From Linanthus parryae (Eukaryota; Streptophyta; Magnoliopsida; Ericales; Polemoniaceae), in the NCBI GenBank assembly GCA_023055425.1, contig JALGPY010000007.1:87445136-87509135 (forward strand): a stretch of 64,000 nucleotides of DNA, in the 5' to 3' direction. The notes beneath the pieces are model-generated. The model was not told the DNA's origin. It saw only the letters and a program-made list of their open reading frames with translations, and did not search any database. Within the stretch, counting starts at the first letter, position 1; each line of letters starts with the position of its first letter. Both the position numbers and the translations under genes were made by a program. This document shows, piece after piece, positions 1-13,967 of this stretch.

Positions 1-1373
1 GAAAAACATATCAAGATGTTCAAAGTTTACAACTCAAGAATACTGCACGATGCTACTGGTCTTCCCCAAAAAGAACCTTGAAAAGCGAGTCTTGAGATGC
101 CATTTGGATAGAGCTGCCAGCCCACTGATCAAGATACTTTTTATGCTCTTGATGTTTCACTTTCGCTTCCTCATAATGGGCTATAGCCTTCCCGATTGCT
201 TCTCTTTGGGTGCGAAGCTTGGCGTCTTCCAAGTGATAGTTTTCGAAACCAAAGCGGAGCTTGATAGAGTTAATGATTCTATTCAACCTTTGAACAAGAA
301 AATCAAAGTTGAGCCGGCCTTGTGAAACGTGTCGAATGCCTTGCACACTCATCAAGAAATGCTGTGTTGGTGAGGGAAATGCTGGCTGGCGTAGTTTTCC
401 TCATTTTCTCCATGATATCTGATATCGCAGTGAGGAGATCTTTTCTATCTTTAGCGGGAAGCTCCATCGCTCTAGTAGGGATATGAGAGGCGCATTTTCA
501 TGAGCCATTTTAGAGATGACTGCTTGATGTCTGCATTTTCAAAAGAGTGAGTTCTCCAAAACAAATGGTGAAACATGCCTTATAATAATTGCATACTTAT
601 TGAAAAAAAGGGAGAAAAGCGTTACCAGTGCCCCCAACTATTTCACGTAAAGAAGGAATGGGGATTGCCGCTTGAGCATTGTTGGAAGCTTCGACCTTTC
701 TTGGGCAAAATATCCCTCCGGGATAACAAACTATTCTTCAGTCTTGATAGCTTCAAAAGCTGCGGTAGACCAATCTCTTCAAGGATTCTGGGCAAGAAGT
801 GCTTCCAGAGCAGGAGCATATAATCCATACCCATCACGAGATTCTTCAGTAACCATACCGGAAAGCGGTAGATTCTCACCAAGGCCCTATGAAGATGCAG
901 CATTTCTCAATAAAATTGAAGTGTCTGGATTTGTCGCGATCGGAGTAATTCTTACTGGTATCTCAGTAGCAGCAACGTGAGTGTTCGCCCTCGGGTTATA
1001 TTATGAGGGAGTTCATCTGTGATCGCGTACCCACCACTTTCATCTCGTGCCTCGAGCAAAATTGGTGTAGACTCTGGAACTTCTGGAACATTCTGAGGTG
1101 CGGCATTAATTTGGGTTCCATGAGCTACAGCAGCATGAGTTTCTGGAGTTGGCGGCTGAGCATCTTCCATATCCTGAGCGCGCCACTCCTCGCATTTGAC
1201 TCATGCTCGATTCTTATCTCATAGATCGGCACAGCGTTTTCGGAAGCAATATTGGCTTGATTGGATTCTTTTTGGGCTTCAGTTTGAGCCTCATGCACAG
1301 CACTTACTCCCAGTTGAGCCCCAGTTCGCTCGGAGTTTTCAATAGAGGCCACGACACTTTGCGGGGGCTCGCG
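1..1373 (-). pseudogene. Antisense PMD gene of a Tat-like Ty3 element, 3' (C-terminal) part
   Basis: Read on the minus strand, this is the downstream end of the gene whose front lies at 37042-37426 and 13036-16214. At the left edge of the Tekay insertion the frame (REPPQSVVASIENSE, from 1373 downward) continues directly from the frame that stops at 13036, so the two pieces were one exon. The peptide is polar and rich in E, Q and A, with no recognised catalytic motif. A frame change lies near 1170, after which the reading passes to 952-1170 and then to a third frame through about 570, with in-frame stops. A better kept stretch at 53-355 (minus) encodes about 100 residues of charged, probably coiled-coil sequence. 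The tail is typical of PMD proteins only in that it is variable. I assign it from continuity, not from a motif. The gene may run past the left edge. Confidence 0.5.
1369..1373. repeat. Left target-site duplication TCGCG of the Tekay element
   Basis: TCGCG lies directly before the TGTAATACC LTR start and is repeated at 13036-13040 directly after the LTR end TTGCA. Five bases is the usual size for LTR retrotransposon integration. Confidence 0.95.
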
Positions 1374-1764
1374 TGTAATACCCCGTTTAATTAGTAGGGG
1401 TAAAATAGTCATTATAATAGCATAATAATAATTTTATGGACAAATAATGTTTTAATAGATTTTGAGTTTTAATGTTTTAAGAATAATTATTAGATTAAAA
1501 ATCGTGAAGTAATACGATAACGTTAAGTAAATTTAGTTAAAATTGTAGTTTTATCGCGTACCCGACCACCGCGAGGTTAGGTGAGCGCGTCACACCCAAT
1601 CACTAGAAATTGTGGTACTATACCCACACCTTATACTTTTTCTACATCACCTCCTTCACCAAATTTCGCCTTCACGGCAAAACATATCCGCCCCAACCCT
1701 TCTTCACCGCCTTCACCATTGCCACCTCACCACCCAACTACTTGGTCCCCAAGCACAACCAGCC

Positions 1765-1771
1765 TATATAA
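1765..1771 (+). promoter_or_regulatory. TATA box of the Tekay 5' LTR
   Basis: TATATAA in a GC/CA-rich context, followed by a CT-rich leader. The same box is at 10295-10301 in the 3' LTR. Transcription is expected to start about 30 bases downstream. Confidence 0.7.
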
Positions 1772-2529
1772 GGCCTTCACCAGCAGCCCCTACTCCTCAC
1801 AACACCAGCGGCTAACACCACCACCTTCACCACCGTCAACATCATCATCACCACCGTTGTTGTTTTGTTCGGCCGAAACCCACCACCACCACTCAGCTCT
1901 CTCTCTTTCTCCCTCTCCACCTATCTGCCACCAGAGAGCCAACAGCAGCAGCGGAGGAAGAGAGGCAGCAGCCACCCTCCACCACTGCCGCCATTATTTC
2001 TGGCAGCAAGCACCACCCAGCAGACCCACTGCCTCCACCCTCATCACTCTCTCTTTCTCTCCCTCCCTCTCTGTTCTCAGACCCCTTCGGAACAGAGCAG
2101 AAGCAATAGCAGCAACTACCACGGCCGCCATCGCCGCCGTCGGACAACCACAAAGAATACCCACTTCTCTCTCTCTCATCCCCGGAGGCTTCTCTGACCA
2201 TCCCTGATCAGTTTCGCCCCCTCCTCTTCCCTGACACAGAGGCTAGCAGAAGCTGCAGCAGCGGGACAGAGGAGTACAGCCACTGCCGCCACCGTCGCAG
2301 CCATTGTTGCCGGCCAAGCTTCGGCCAAATTCCGGCGAGTGCTTTGCAGCAGCACCCAGTCCATTTTCCTGCTTCCAGTAGACTCCTAGGAGGCTGACCA
2401 GCTCACTAGGAGCCTCAAACCAGGCTGTGGAAGCCATTAAAGCCGGCGACGGAGCTCAACTCCGGCGACCCCGACATCAAGCTTCGACCCGACCCGTTTC
2501 TTAGTGTTTTCCGGCCATTTTTGGCCTAG

Positions 2530-3222
2530 GTATGTCCTATACCTTCTGATTAGTTGTTATATGTTGTTAGAATTGAAGTTCGATAGCTTGAATCATAGTA
2601 AATTGAAGAAGATGAATTTGTTGTAGAAGGGGGGTAAAAGTGTAGTTTTTGCAAACTGTTAAAGCATGGCTTAGGGGTGCTATTTGTAATTTCAGAAACT
2701 TTAGGGGCTGTTAGTATACTATATTAAACTTGTTTTGGTGGCTAGTTGAGGAATTTGTAGACTTTTAATACGAATGGGGGTTTATGTCTATTTAACTTAA
2801 ACTTGTCACTTTTCGCTAAAAATAAAAATAACAATTTCGGAATAAAAATGATTTCTAAAAATACTATATTTCATCCTCGTTTTAGAAAAGTAATTTTGGT
2901 ATTAAAATAGCATGCGGTTTATTCGTTAAAAATTAAATAAGAAATATTTTTAGTTAAACTTTAAATAAATATGGTTAAATAAATATTGTTAATAACTTGG
3001 ATGTTTAATACTTGGAAATTTGATATTTTGCTAGGTTTTAAATATTGTTTTGTTGTGGTTAGTATTTAGTAAAAGTTTTCTCTTTAAATTAAATAGTTTT
3101 AAATATTGTATAAATAATTATAGAAATAATAATATGTCTTTTCGTAAAAATAAATTAGTTTTGTTTTCACTACTTTATCAAGTATTTTATAAAATAATTT
3201 CTCTAACTAGTTAGACACTTTT

Positions 3223-3305
<83 letters not shown>

Positions 3306-3480
3306 GTTGTCTAACTATAAAAATGTGGTTTTATAATTTATAATAGAAGATTGTTAACAAAATAAAACGTTAGGAAAAATAAATAACTAGAGGGTTTGGG
3401 TAGAATTAAAAGAGAATATTTTTAGGACGAGTAGTACTTTGTCGGATTATTTAATTGACATGAAAAGTTACGGGTTGTAG
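2530..3480 (+). other. Predicted leader intron 1 in the Tekay 5' LTR
   Basis: Starts at CTAG/GTATGT and ends at GGGTTGTAG/GTGACGG. It is AT-rich (many TAAATA and TAATAA runs) between GC-rich exon-like flanks, as in plant introns. It contains the (TAA)n microsatellite. The equivalent sites are present in every Tekay-type LTR of the window, including two diverged families. Prediction only; no transcript evidence. Confidence 0.5.
3227..3304. repeat. (TAA)n microsatellite in the Tekay 5' LTR
   Basis: About 26 TAA units flanked by a 10-base inverted repeat, TAGTTAGACA on the left and TGTCTAACTA on the right, so the repeat occupies the loop of a possible hairpin. The 3' LTR copy is about 45 bases longer, which accounts for the whole length difference between the LTRs. 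Confidence 0.9.
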
Positions 3481-3535
3481 GTGACGGTGTGTAGGCCGAG
3501 ACATTTCTAGAACGTGCTAGTGCTACGGAAGTAAG

Positions 3536-4210
3536 GTAAGTAACATGCCAAGCCTTGAGCCTAGCTTCCGTCGTGTCTTAAAATGACTTTTATTTCTTGT
3601 CTCAAAATGCATTTTATTTGGTTATTCATTTACTTGTTTTATTTGAAGTCTCCTTTTATTTCAAAGAAGTTATTTATTTGAACTTGTCACACGATTAATA
3701 ATAATGCGTAATTAACGTAAAGTGGAAAGAGTTGTGCGGGAGAATCAATTTATTATTGTCGTGTTGACTTCAGTCACTCGACCAGAGATCAGATTTTATT
3801 TTAACCCGGTCGCAACCTGCCGGGTCGCTCCATGTACTCACCTCTCTGGCCGCAAGAAGTCTTAGGTGGCTGCCGGCAGTTAAGGTCATGGTTGCTAGTG
3901 ATAGATTAGTAGTTCCTTCCCCGTATCAACAAAGCTAAATATACAGTTTTGGCATGAGCTTTGAAAGAAAAGAAGATGAGATTGAGGAAGATAATACTTG
4001 TTCGGAAGAGATAATAGACAAGAAGAATTCTTATAAAAAGGGTCCCTACTTTACTTACGAAGCTCTTTCTTTACAAGTTTTTATTCCTCCTGTTTTATTG
4101 CAAATAATAAATTTACGCTTCATCTTCTGTTTTACATTTTTGGGTGTTATTTACTCAGCATTTCACAGCTGACTTTAGAAACTGCGGTTCTGTTTTCCTT
4201 CCCACCGCAG
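3536..4210 (+). other. Predicted leader intron 2 in the Tekay 5' LTR
   Basis: Starts at AAG/GTAAGTAA, a near-perfect plant donor, and ends at a pyrimidine-rich tract with CCGCAG/GC. A CTGAC box lies about 38 bases before the acceptor. Length 675 bp; the matching introns are 674 bp in the tandem array and 692 bp in the 19302-30253 element. It also contains the conserved CTCTCTGGCCGCAAGAAGTC island near 3841. Confidence 0.5.
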
Positions 4211-4462
4211 GCTTAGGAGCTGAGGACTATGGCATAACAGGGTACGGGACTCACGTAGACGGTTATCAGCACGAGTAGTGATGTAGTTGGCTAGCTCACC
4301 TTATGTGGTAACTTTGTTAAGACTTATGTAACATCTAATGACTTTTTGGATGCTCAATGTTATGTATTAATTAAGTTGGGATGTTATGCTTTTGATTTCC
4401 GCCGTTACTTTTAGCATCACCCTCCCGGTCTTGTCCGAGCCGGATAAGGGGGTTGTTGCAGG

Positions 4463-4474
4463 TGGTATCAGAGC
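4463..4474 (+). other. Primer binding site of Tekay
   Basis: TGGTATCAGAGC, complementary to the 3' end of plant initiator methionine tRNA, two bases after the 5' LTR. This is where minus-strand DNA synthesis starts. Confidence 0.9.
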
Positions 4475-4887
4475 AGGCAATCCATAAAGGGGAATTAAAA
4501 ACCTGTAGGGCAACTTAAAATGGACATAGGGCAAGATAACTAAAATTGGAAAGCCGTTCGGGTTATGGGTAGCTTAGGAGATTGGTCTTGAGTATTCCGG
4601 CCCACCCGCATCCTATTTGCAAGTTTCATGAGTTATTACTATCTCTGATCATTATAGTAAAAGGAGGAAAGCAGAATTTGAACTATATTGGATGAGTTAC
4701 AGACATGAGCATTATGTGCCTTATTACAGAATTGCTGTGTTGTGCGTGTTATTTTATGTTTATGCTGGATTTATTGTAGACTTATGACGTGATTATTGAG
4801 GTTTCCGCAACCTTAACCAAGGATACCGTAGGGCGTGACTAATAGACCACTCCATTATCACTATATAGGAAAGTTTAACCCAGACAG

Positions 4888-5772
4888 ATGGCTGATAACA
4901 TCTCCATGGAGCAATTCTTCACCCAAATGACCCAGATGATGAACAACGTGGGACAGACAGGAACTAACTGGGCCAGGAAAGTAGCTGAGATGAAACCAAT
5001 GGAGTTCACTGGGAGAGAAGATCGTGTCGAGTTAGAAGACTGGATCGTGGAAATGGATAAAATTATGGAGACAATAGAATGCCCCGATGATAAGAAGGTC
5101 AATTGCGCAGTCTTTTACTTGAAGAGTGAAGCAAACCTCTGGTGGAGGAATGCACGAGAAACACTCTTGGCTGATCCCAAATTCAACTGGGAAGCACTTC
5201 AAACTGCGCTCAGAGCCCGTTTTTATCCTCATCATGTGAAGAGGAGCAAGGAACAGGAATTCCAGAACCTGCGACAAGGAAATGACTCAGTGACTGAGTA
5301 TTTCCGGAAATTTACTGAGCTGACACGGTTCGTGGGTAACATGGTGCCGGATGAAGACTCCAAAGTTTCCCGATTCATCGGTGGATTGCACGAAAGGCTG
5401 CAAGAGTCTCTGCTGAGAAGGACCTACTCTTCGCTTCATGAAGCCTACGATAGAGCTGCTGACATCTATCGAGTTCGTGTCACCCAGGAGGAGAATCGCA
5501 AGAAACGCAAGCTTGAGGAGGTAGGAGGAAACAACACCAACTTTGCCAAGGGAAATCAGAGGTTCAAGACTAATAATGGAGGAGGTAACCAGGGGCAGTA
5601 TCGTGGCAATCAGCAGAATGCTGTAACCCAGAAGAGTCGTCGCTATTTCTGCAAATGGTGCCCACGAAACCACCCAGGAGCAGACTGTGAGGGAAACCCG
5701 GTCACTTGTAACAACTGTGGCAGGCGAGGACATCGAGCTTATGAATGCCGATCTCAACCAGCCGGGAACTAG
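4888..5772 (+). CDS. gag: Tekay Gag (capsid/nucleocapsid), ended by an in-frame TAG
   Basis: 294 residues from an ATG that lies about 400 bases past the primer site. Residues about 30-200 form the retrotransposon gag capsid domain (AVFYLKSEANLWWRN and a charged helical region). The nucleocapsid part has a CX2CX3HX4C-like cluster at residues 255-267 and a canonical CX2CX4HX4C zinc knuckle at 274-287 (CNNCGRRGHRAYEC). Gag packages the genomic RNA into cytoplasmic virus-like particles. The TAG at 5770-5772 is in the same frame as the protease segment that begins at 5776, so the family probably makes one Gag-Pro reading frame. The stop may be a CAG to TAG change or a leaky codon; a decayed codon is more likely. 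Confidence 0.9.
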   Translation: MADNISMEQFFTQMTQMMNNVGQTGTNWARKVAEMKPMEFTGREDRVELEDWIVEMDKIMETIECPDDKKVNCAVFYLKSEANLWWRNARETLLADPKFNWEALQTALRARFYPHHVKRSKEQEFQNLRQGNDSVTEYFRKFTELTRFVGNMVPDEDSKVSRFIGGLHERLQESLLRRTYSSLHEAYDRAADIYRVRVTQEENRKKRKLEEVGGNNTNFAKGNQRFKTNNGGGNQGQYRGNQQNAVTQKSRRYFCKWCPRNHPGADCEGNPVTCNNCGRRGHRAYECRSQPAGN

Positions 5773-5775
5773 CTG

Positions 5776-6528
5776 ATGATCCAAGGAGGCAACTTTGGAA
5801 GGCCACAGCAGAACAACTACCAGGGCAACCGCCAGCAGAACGAGAACAACTTTGCCCGCAACCAGCAGTTCGGGAACCAGCAAAATGGAAACCGCAACCA
5901 GAACAATGGAGGAAATGGATATGTCAGGCAGCAGAACTACAACCCAGGCAATGCAGGCCAGAACGGAGGCCAACCCAGGATCGGAAACAATAATGCCGGA
6001 TACGGGAACAACCACAATGGAGCTGGAGCAGGAGGAGCAGGAGCTCAGAATGCAAACGTGGGAAGAATTGCTGTGCTGACTAAGACTGAGGCAGAAGCTG
6101 CACATGGAGTTGTCACGGGTACTTTCTCTATCCATGAGCAACCTGCTTTCGTGCTATTTGATTCTGGTGCATCCTATTCCTTTATATCATCCTCGTTTGC
6201 TGAGAAATTGGGTTTGCTTAGCTCATCTAGTATATCTATCCCAGTAGCAACCCCTAATGGCCAGATAACTGTCTGTGATACCATATTCGAAGGGGTAGAA
6301 CTCAAAATCCTAACCTGCACCCTACCTGCCAACCTGATAAAATTTAACCTAGGAGGCATAGATGTGATCCTAGGAATGGACTGGCTTGGGAAGTATAGGG
6401 CAGTCATTGATTGCTATGATCAAAAGGTTCGATTGAAGGGACCTAAAGGAGAAAAGATCACCTATCGTGGTATCACCACTGAACCTCGAATCAGACCAGT
6501 GTCTGCTCTGACAATATCAACCAAATAA
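5776..6528 (+). CDS. Tekay protease segment
   Basis: Same frame as Gag but after the TAG; about 250 codons. The first 90 or so residues are low-complexity N, G and Q. Next comes a retropepsin-like aspartic protease with the active-site motif DSGAS at about residues 129-133, followed by the hydrophobic ILGMDWL motif. It processes the polyprotein inside the particle. Reading ends at a TAA at 6526-6528. The protein homology then continues one frame back, so the protease-RT junction carries a one-base deletion or a minus-one shift near 6505-6525. No independent start is expected. Confidence 0.85.
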   Translation: MIQGGNFGRPQQNNYQGNRQQNENNFARNQQFGNQQNGNRNQNNGGNGYVRQQNYNPGNAGQNGGQPRIGNNNAGYGNNHNGAGAGGAGAQNANVGRIAVLTKTEAEAAHGVVTGTFSIHEQPAFVLFDSGASYSFISSSFAEKLGLLSSSSISIPVATPNGQITVCDTIFEGVELKILTCTLPANLIKFNLGGIDVILGMDWLGKYRAVIDCYDQKVRLKGPKGEKITYRGITTEPRIRPVSALTISTK

Positions 6529-6548
6529 AGAAGGGGAACTCTGCCTAC

Positions 6549-9539
6549 TTGTGTTATGTCCAAGACGTAACCAAGAAGGAAAATGTGCTGGATGAGATAC
6601 CATTCGTGAGGGAATTTCCTGATGTATTCCCTGACGAGATTCCCGGAATGCCGCCCCAACGAGAAGTGGAGTTTACTATAGACTTGGCCCCTGGAACTGC
6701 ACCCATCTCCAAGGCGCCGTATCGGATGGCACCTGTGGAATTGAAGGAGTTGAAGGAGCAGATACAAGAACTTCTGCAGAAGGGGTACATACGACCTAGT
6801 GTGTCACCCTGGGGAGCACCAGTGCTGTTCGTCAGGAAGAAGGACGGGAGCCTACGATTATGCATCGATTACCGGGAGCTAAACAGTGTCACTATCAAGA
6901 ACAAGTATCCACTACCCCGGATTGACGATCTATTCGATCAGCTGCAAGGAGCCAGTGTCTTCTCAAAGATCGACCTGAGATCGGGTTATCATCAACTCCG
7001 CGTAGCTGAGAAAGATATCCCAAAGACGGCCTTCAGCACAAGGTACGGTCACTACGAGTTCACGATTATGCCGTTCGGCTTGACCAACGCTCCTGCCGTG
7101 TTCATGGACTTGATGAACCGAGTAATGAAGCCGTTTTTAGACCGGTTCTTGGTTGTCTTCATTGATGACATCCTGGTGTATTCGAAGAACGAAGAGGATC
7201 ACCAAGAGCATCTCCGAGAAGTATTGCAGACCTTGAGGCAAGAGCAGCTGTACGCTAAGCTCTCAAAGTGTGATTTCAGGTTGGATCGTGTGCCGTTTCT
7301 AGGCCACATCATCTCAAAGGAAGGGGTATCCGTTGACCCAGCAAAGGTCTCAGCGGTTAAGGACTGGCCTACACCGAAGAACGTGTCCGAAATTCGAAGC
7401 TTCCTAGGCTTAGCCGGTTACTACAGGCGTTTCGTGAAGGATTTTTCGAAGATTGCCAGGCCATTGACTACGCTGACGAAGAAGGCGGTGAAGTATCACA
7501 GGGACGACAGCTGTGAAGAGGCGTTCCAGACTCTGAAGGATAAGCTCACCACAGCACCAGTGTTAGCTTTGCCAAACGACTCTGGAGAGTTCGAGGTATA
7601 CAGCGATGCGTCAAAGAAAGGACTTGGATGTGTACGGATGCAAGACCGAAGGGTGATTGCCTACGCTTCGAGGCAGCTGAAGCCACACGAGGAGAACTAT
7701 GCTACACATGACCTGGAGCTGGCAGCAGTAGTCTTTGCGCTGAAGATATGGAGGCATCATCTCTACGGGGCTGTTTGCAAGCTCTACACGGATCACCGCA
7801 GCTTGAAGTATATCTTCACGCAGAAGGAGCTAAACAACAGGCAACGAAGATGGCTCGAGATTATCAAAGATTACGATCTACGCATCCAGTACCATGAGGG
7901 GAAGGTTAATGTAGTCGCTGACGCGCTAAGTCGTAAATCGAGCCATGCAGTGAACGCCATGGTAGTCTTATCAGACTGGTTATGTCACGAGTTCCGGAAG
8001 CTCAACATCGAAGTTGTGGAACAAGGAACGGTGCAAAAGCTGCTCGGGAGCATGACAGCGGTTCCGGACTTATTCGAAGAAATAAGAAGCAATCAAGCAG
8101 GAGACGTGAAGCTCGAAAGGATCAAGAAGAAGATTGCAGCAGGAGAGGCCAAGGAGTTCCAGATTCACGAAGATGGGAGCATTCGCTACAAAGGAAGATG
8201 GTGCGTGCCACAGAAGTGCTCAGAGGTTAAGGAGAAATTGATGCAGGAGGCACACAACACTCCATACTCCATCCACCCTGGAGGCGATAAGCTTTACAAG
8301 GATCTGAAGAAGACGTTCTGGTGGCCCAATATGAAGAAAGAGGTAGCCGAGTTCGTGGCCAGATGCCTAACATGCCAGAAGGTGAAATTCGAGCACAAGA
8401 TAATGGGAGGTCTACTCCAACCGTTAGATATTCCTGTCTGGAAGTGGGACTCCATATCAATGGATTTCGTCACAGCTTTGCCTACGTCGAAGAATGGACT
8501 CAACCAGATATGGGTAGTCGTTGACCGATTGACAAAGACGGCGAGATTTATTCCAATGAAAGACACGTGGAACATGGAGCAAAGAGCAGATGCGTACGTC
8601 CGAAACATCGTGAGATATCATGGGGTTCTGAGTTCGATAATCTCGGACAGAGACCCTAAATTTCTTTCTCACTTTTGGAAGGCGCTTCAAGACGCACTGG
8701 GAACTCAGCTGAAGTTCAGTACTGCTTTCCACCCAGCCACAGACGGTCAGACGGAAAGAACTATTCAAACGCTGGAAGATATGTTAAGAGCCTGCGTTAT
8801 GGACTTCCAAGGCTCATGGGTCGATAAGCTGCCATTAATAGAGTTTTCCTACAACAACAGCTACCATGCTAGCATCGGGATGGCACCGTACGAAGCCCTC
8901 TATGGAAGGAAGTGTCGGTCACCAATGTGTTGGAGTGACATCAGCGAGACAGTGGTCATTGGCCCACAAATGATCGAGGACATGACAAACCAAGTACGGC
9001 TTATCCAGCAGAAAATGAAAGCAGCTCAAGACAGGCAGAAGTCGTACGCAGATCAGAAGAGAAGGCCACTGGAGTTTCAAGTAGGAGAGAAAGCATTCCT
9101 GCGAGTCTCACCTACTAAGGGGGTAACCAGGTTTAACCTGAAAGGAAAATTAAGCCCTAAATTTATTGGTCCATACGATGTTATTGAGAAGATAGGAGAA
9201 GTTGCGTATCGACTGGACCTACCATCGAATCTAGGGCGAGTACACAATGTCTTTCACGTATCCCAGCTGAAGAAGTATATACCAGACCCGTCTCATATCT
9301 TGGATCTAGAACCAGTGGATTTTGATCCATCGCTGACCTACGAGGAACAACCTGTCAAGCTAGTGGATACAAAGACAAGGGATACGAGAACCAAAAGTGT
9401 CAAACTGGTCAAAGTCCTTTGGACCAACCACCAAACGGAAGAAGCAACTTGGGAGGCTGAAGAAGAGATGAGAAAGAAGTACCCGCACCTATTTGATGAG
9501 GTACGTGGGGTTCCGGGGACGTCACTCTCTAAGGGGTAG
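6549..9539 (+). CDS. pol: Tekay Pol: RT, RNase H, integrase and chromodomain
   Basis: 996 codons counted from 6549; the frame is open upstream to at least 6516, and there is no natural ATG here because this is the rest of the polyprotein. Reverse transcriptase has the palm motif FIDD at residues 204-207. RNase H starts near residue 350 (VYSDAS) with a later TDHRSLKY motif. Integrase shows an HHCC zinc-binding region (HPGGDKLY, then CLTCQK near 606) and the catalytic D, D, E: the D before FVTALP near 639, ISDRDPKF near 700, and the E in [12 protein letters not shown]. The last 60 residues or so ([18 protein letters not shown]) are a chromodomain, which in chromoviruses steers integration to chromatin with particular histone marks. 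No stops interrupt it. Confidence 0.95.
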   Translation: MCYVQDVTKKENVLDEIPFVREFPDVFPDEIPGMPPQREVEFTIDLAPGTAPISKAPYRMAPVELKELKEQIQELLQKGYIRPSVSPWGAPVLFVRKKDGSLRLCIDYRELNSVTIKNKYPLPRIDDLFDQLQGASVFSKIDLRSGYHQLRVAEKDIPKTAFSTRYGHYEFTIMPFGLTNAPAVFMDLMNRVMKPFLDRFLVVFIDDILVYSKNEEDHQEHLREVLQTLRQEQLYAKLSKCDFRLDRVPFLGHIISKEGVSVDPAKVSAVKDWPTPKNVSEIRSFLGLAGYYRRFVKDFSKIARPLTTLTKKAVKYHRDDSCEEAFQTLKDKLTTAPVLALPNDSGEFEVYSDASKKGLGCVRMQDRRVIAYASRQLKPHEENYATHDLELAAVVFALKIWRHHLYGAVCKLYTDHRSLKYIFTQKELNNRQRRWLEIIKDYDLRIQYHEGKVNVVADALSRKSSHAVNAMVVLSDWLCHEFRKLNIEVVEQGTVQKLLGSMTAVPDLFEEIRSNQAGDVKLERIKKKIAAGEAKEFQIHEDGSIRYKGRWCVPQKCSEVKEKLMQEAHNTPYSIHPGGDKLYKDLKKTFWWPNMKKEVAEFVARCLTCQKVKFEHKIMGGLLQPLDIPVWKWDSISMDFVTALPTSKNGLNQIWVVVDRLTKTARFIPMKDTWNMEQRADAYVRNIVRYHGVLSSIISDRDPKFLSHFWKALQDALGTQLKFSTAFHPATDGQTERTIQTLEDMLRACVMDFQGSWVDKLPLIEFSYNNSYHASIGMAPYEALYGRKCRSPMCWSDISETVVIGPQMIEDMTNQVRLIQQKMKAAQDRQKSYADQKRRPLEFQVGEKAFLRVSPTKGVTRFNLKGKLSPKFIGPYDVIEKIGEVAYRLDLPSNLGRVHNVFHVSQLKKYIPDPSHILDLEPVDFDPSLTYEEQPVKLVDTKTRDTRTKSVKLVKVLWTNHQTEEATWEAEEEMRKKYPHLFDEVRGVPGTSLSKG

Positions 9540-9890
9540 AGGACGCAACCCTCCGTTTAAATATCATTACGTCTTAGTTTGCTATTTTCACGTCTTAAGC
9601 ACCTTTGAGATAGGTCTGGATACCTTTAAGATATGTTCGAATACCTTTGAGATACGTTTGACCTCGAGACTTAGAACCCGAATGAGACTAAGATCACTTA
9701 ATTAGATAGATGTGACCACGACCTTATTTTGTGTTACGTGTTGCACTACGAAATGGCTACTTGCTATTATTTGTTACGTGAAATTACTTGTCAGCCGTGC
9801 GATAGTAATTCTGTTAGATAGTTGTTTGTTGGATTGATTGAGTATCATGAGTAGTTGCCTGATTTTAGCTTCGAGAACGAAGCTTTGTTT
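9540..9890 (+). other. Tekay 3' untranslated internal region
   Basis: Between the pol stop and the polypurine tract. It holds several near-repeats of CCTTTGAGATA (about 9601-9660) and ends in TCGAGAACGAAGCTTTGTTT, a block also found before the polypurine tract of the related elements. No gene seen. Confidence 0.6.
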
Positions 9891-9903
9891 AAGGGGGGAA
9901 GGA
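9891..9903 (+). other. Polypurine tract of Tekay
   Basis: AAGGGGGGAAGGA immediately before the 3' LTR. It primes plus-strand DNA synthesis. The identical tract precedes the LTRs of the 39714-51995 array and, on the minus strand, of the 19302-30253 element. Confidence 0.9.
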
Positions 9904-13035
<3,132 letters not shown>

Positions 13036-13040
13036 TCGCG
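13036..13040. repeat. Right target-site duplication TCGCG of Tekay
   Basis: Perfect copy of 1369-1373, directly after TTGCA. Confidence 0.95.
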
Positions 13041-13346
13041 AGCGACACTTGAATCAACTTCTGGGTGCCAAATGACTGCTCGTTGTCGCGACATACCTTG
13101 ATCCACATTCTCAGCACCTTGTTCTTTCCTATGCAGAAGGTTCTCTTCTTCCTCTTGCTCGGCGATAAATTCGAGACGTTCCTCCTCGACGCCGGTTCCA
13201 TCTTCGACCGTTCGAGTCTCCTCAGATATTTGCCTAGTTGGCTCTCGCATCATTGCATCATCAGTAGTTTCATGAGAAGCCTCGGAGATGCGAACCACAT
13301 CACTACGAAGCCTGCGAGGTGTTCTTATCAATGGCGCTATTTCTGT
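13041..13346 (-). pseudogene. Antisense PMD gene, acidic exon
   Basis: On the minus strand, after an acceptor-like TTTTGACAG, an open frame of about 100 codons (IAPLIRTPRRLRSDVVRISE onward) is rich in E, D and R, with the run EEERLEFIAEQEEEENL. It continues without a stop across the Tekay target site into 1373-1180. A GTATGT that could serve as a donor lies inside it near 13098. No enzymatic motif; probably a linker or coiled coil. Assigned by position and continuity with the PMD gene. Confidence 0.5.
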
Positions 13347-13617
13347 CAAAAGGCAAAATTCATAGTTAATCTAAGATAAGGGAAGCATGCTACAAAAACT
13401 TAAAAGAACTCATGGTGAAAAGACCTCCACGTTCATATGGGGTTGCATCTCCATATTCACATGGGATATCTGCGTAAGTATTATGTTTCAGATTATCATA
13501 GACTCCATTTAACATTTCATGACCTGTTTATGCGCGAAATTTAGTTATAATTATTGTTTGAAAATGATGAATTTTACTATAGCGATCCTAAGAGAATTGT
13601 TTACCTGACGCTTTACC

Positions 13618-13967
13618 TCATTGGTTTACTAACCAATGACGAATTTGGCTCTTAGACACCCCACAATTTAAAGCTTCAAAGATAATATCTTGACGAGATA
13701 GGGAAAATAGGTATATAGTACCTTCCTTGTCTTCGTAACCAATAATCTCTTGGAAGTCTTGCTGGGCGCGCTCCATTTGGCCTACGAAAAACTGCGAACG
13801 TCGCGCTTGTTTTTCCAGACTCTTATCCATGGCCCGCTGAATATCGCGCTCTTCTTACAGCTTCGCGTCTCTTTCTTGCTGTTGGGCCATGTACAAGGAT
13901 TCATCAATCGCCCCTTCTTCAATAAGGCCTTCGGGCTCTTGAACTGAGCCTTCGCTATCTGAGACAT
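13618..13967 (-). pseudogene. Antisense PMD gene, coiled-coil region
   Basis: Overlapping minus-strand frames: 13782-13967 (61 codons, Lys-rich) and 13618-13830 (70 codons; residues SLEKQARRSQFFVGQMERAQ suggest a helix). The frame changes between them, so at least one indel is present. Between this and the PMD domain, 13968-14859 is broken by stops and may include introns (acceptor- and donor-like sites are visible). I could not build a unique model. Confidence 0.4.

Larger units (their letters stand above)
1374..4460 (+). repeat. Tekay 5' LTR (3087 bp)
   Basis: Bounded by TGTAATACC and GTTGTTGCA (TG...CA). It contains a CT- and GC-rich leader after a TATA box, an AT-rich middle with a (TAA)n tract, and a second conserved block near 3780-3900. 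Three exon-like blocks are delimited by splice-like sites: donor CTAG/GTATGT at 2530, acceptor TTGTAG ending at 3480, mini-exon 3481-3535 ending AAG/GTAAGTAA, and acceptor CCGCAG ending at 4210, preceded by a CTGAC branch-point-like box. The long proline/serine-rich open frame at 1581-2207 spans the TATA box and is not a gene. Confidence 0.95.

Noticed and set aside
672..980. 102-codon plus-strand open frame
   Set aside because: Opposite to the antisense PMD gene tail; no motif and no start context; a shadow frame.
1581..2207. 208-codon proline/serine-rich open frame, repeated at 10111-10737
   Set aside because: It has no ATG start, spans the LTR TATA box and comes from CT/CA-rich low-complexity sequence; its conservation is explained by the two LTRs being near-identical.
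3227..3304. Regular short repeats that might suggest a CRISPR-like array
   Set aside because: A simple TAA microsatellite without spacers, in a plant LTR.
5287..6141. 284-codon minus-strand open frame
   Set aside because: Antisense shadow of the Tekay gag-protease coding region, caused by its codon bias.
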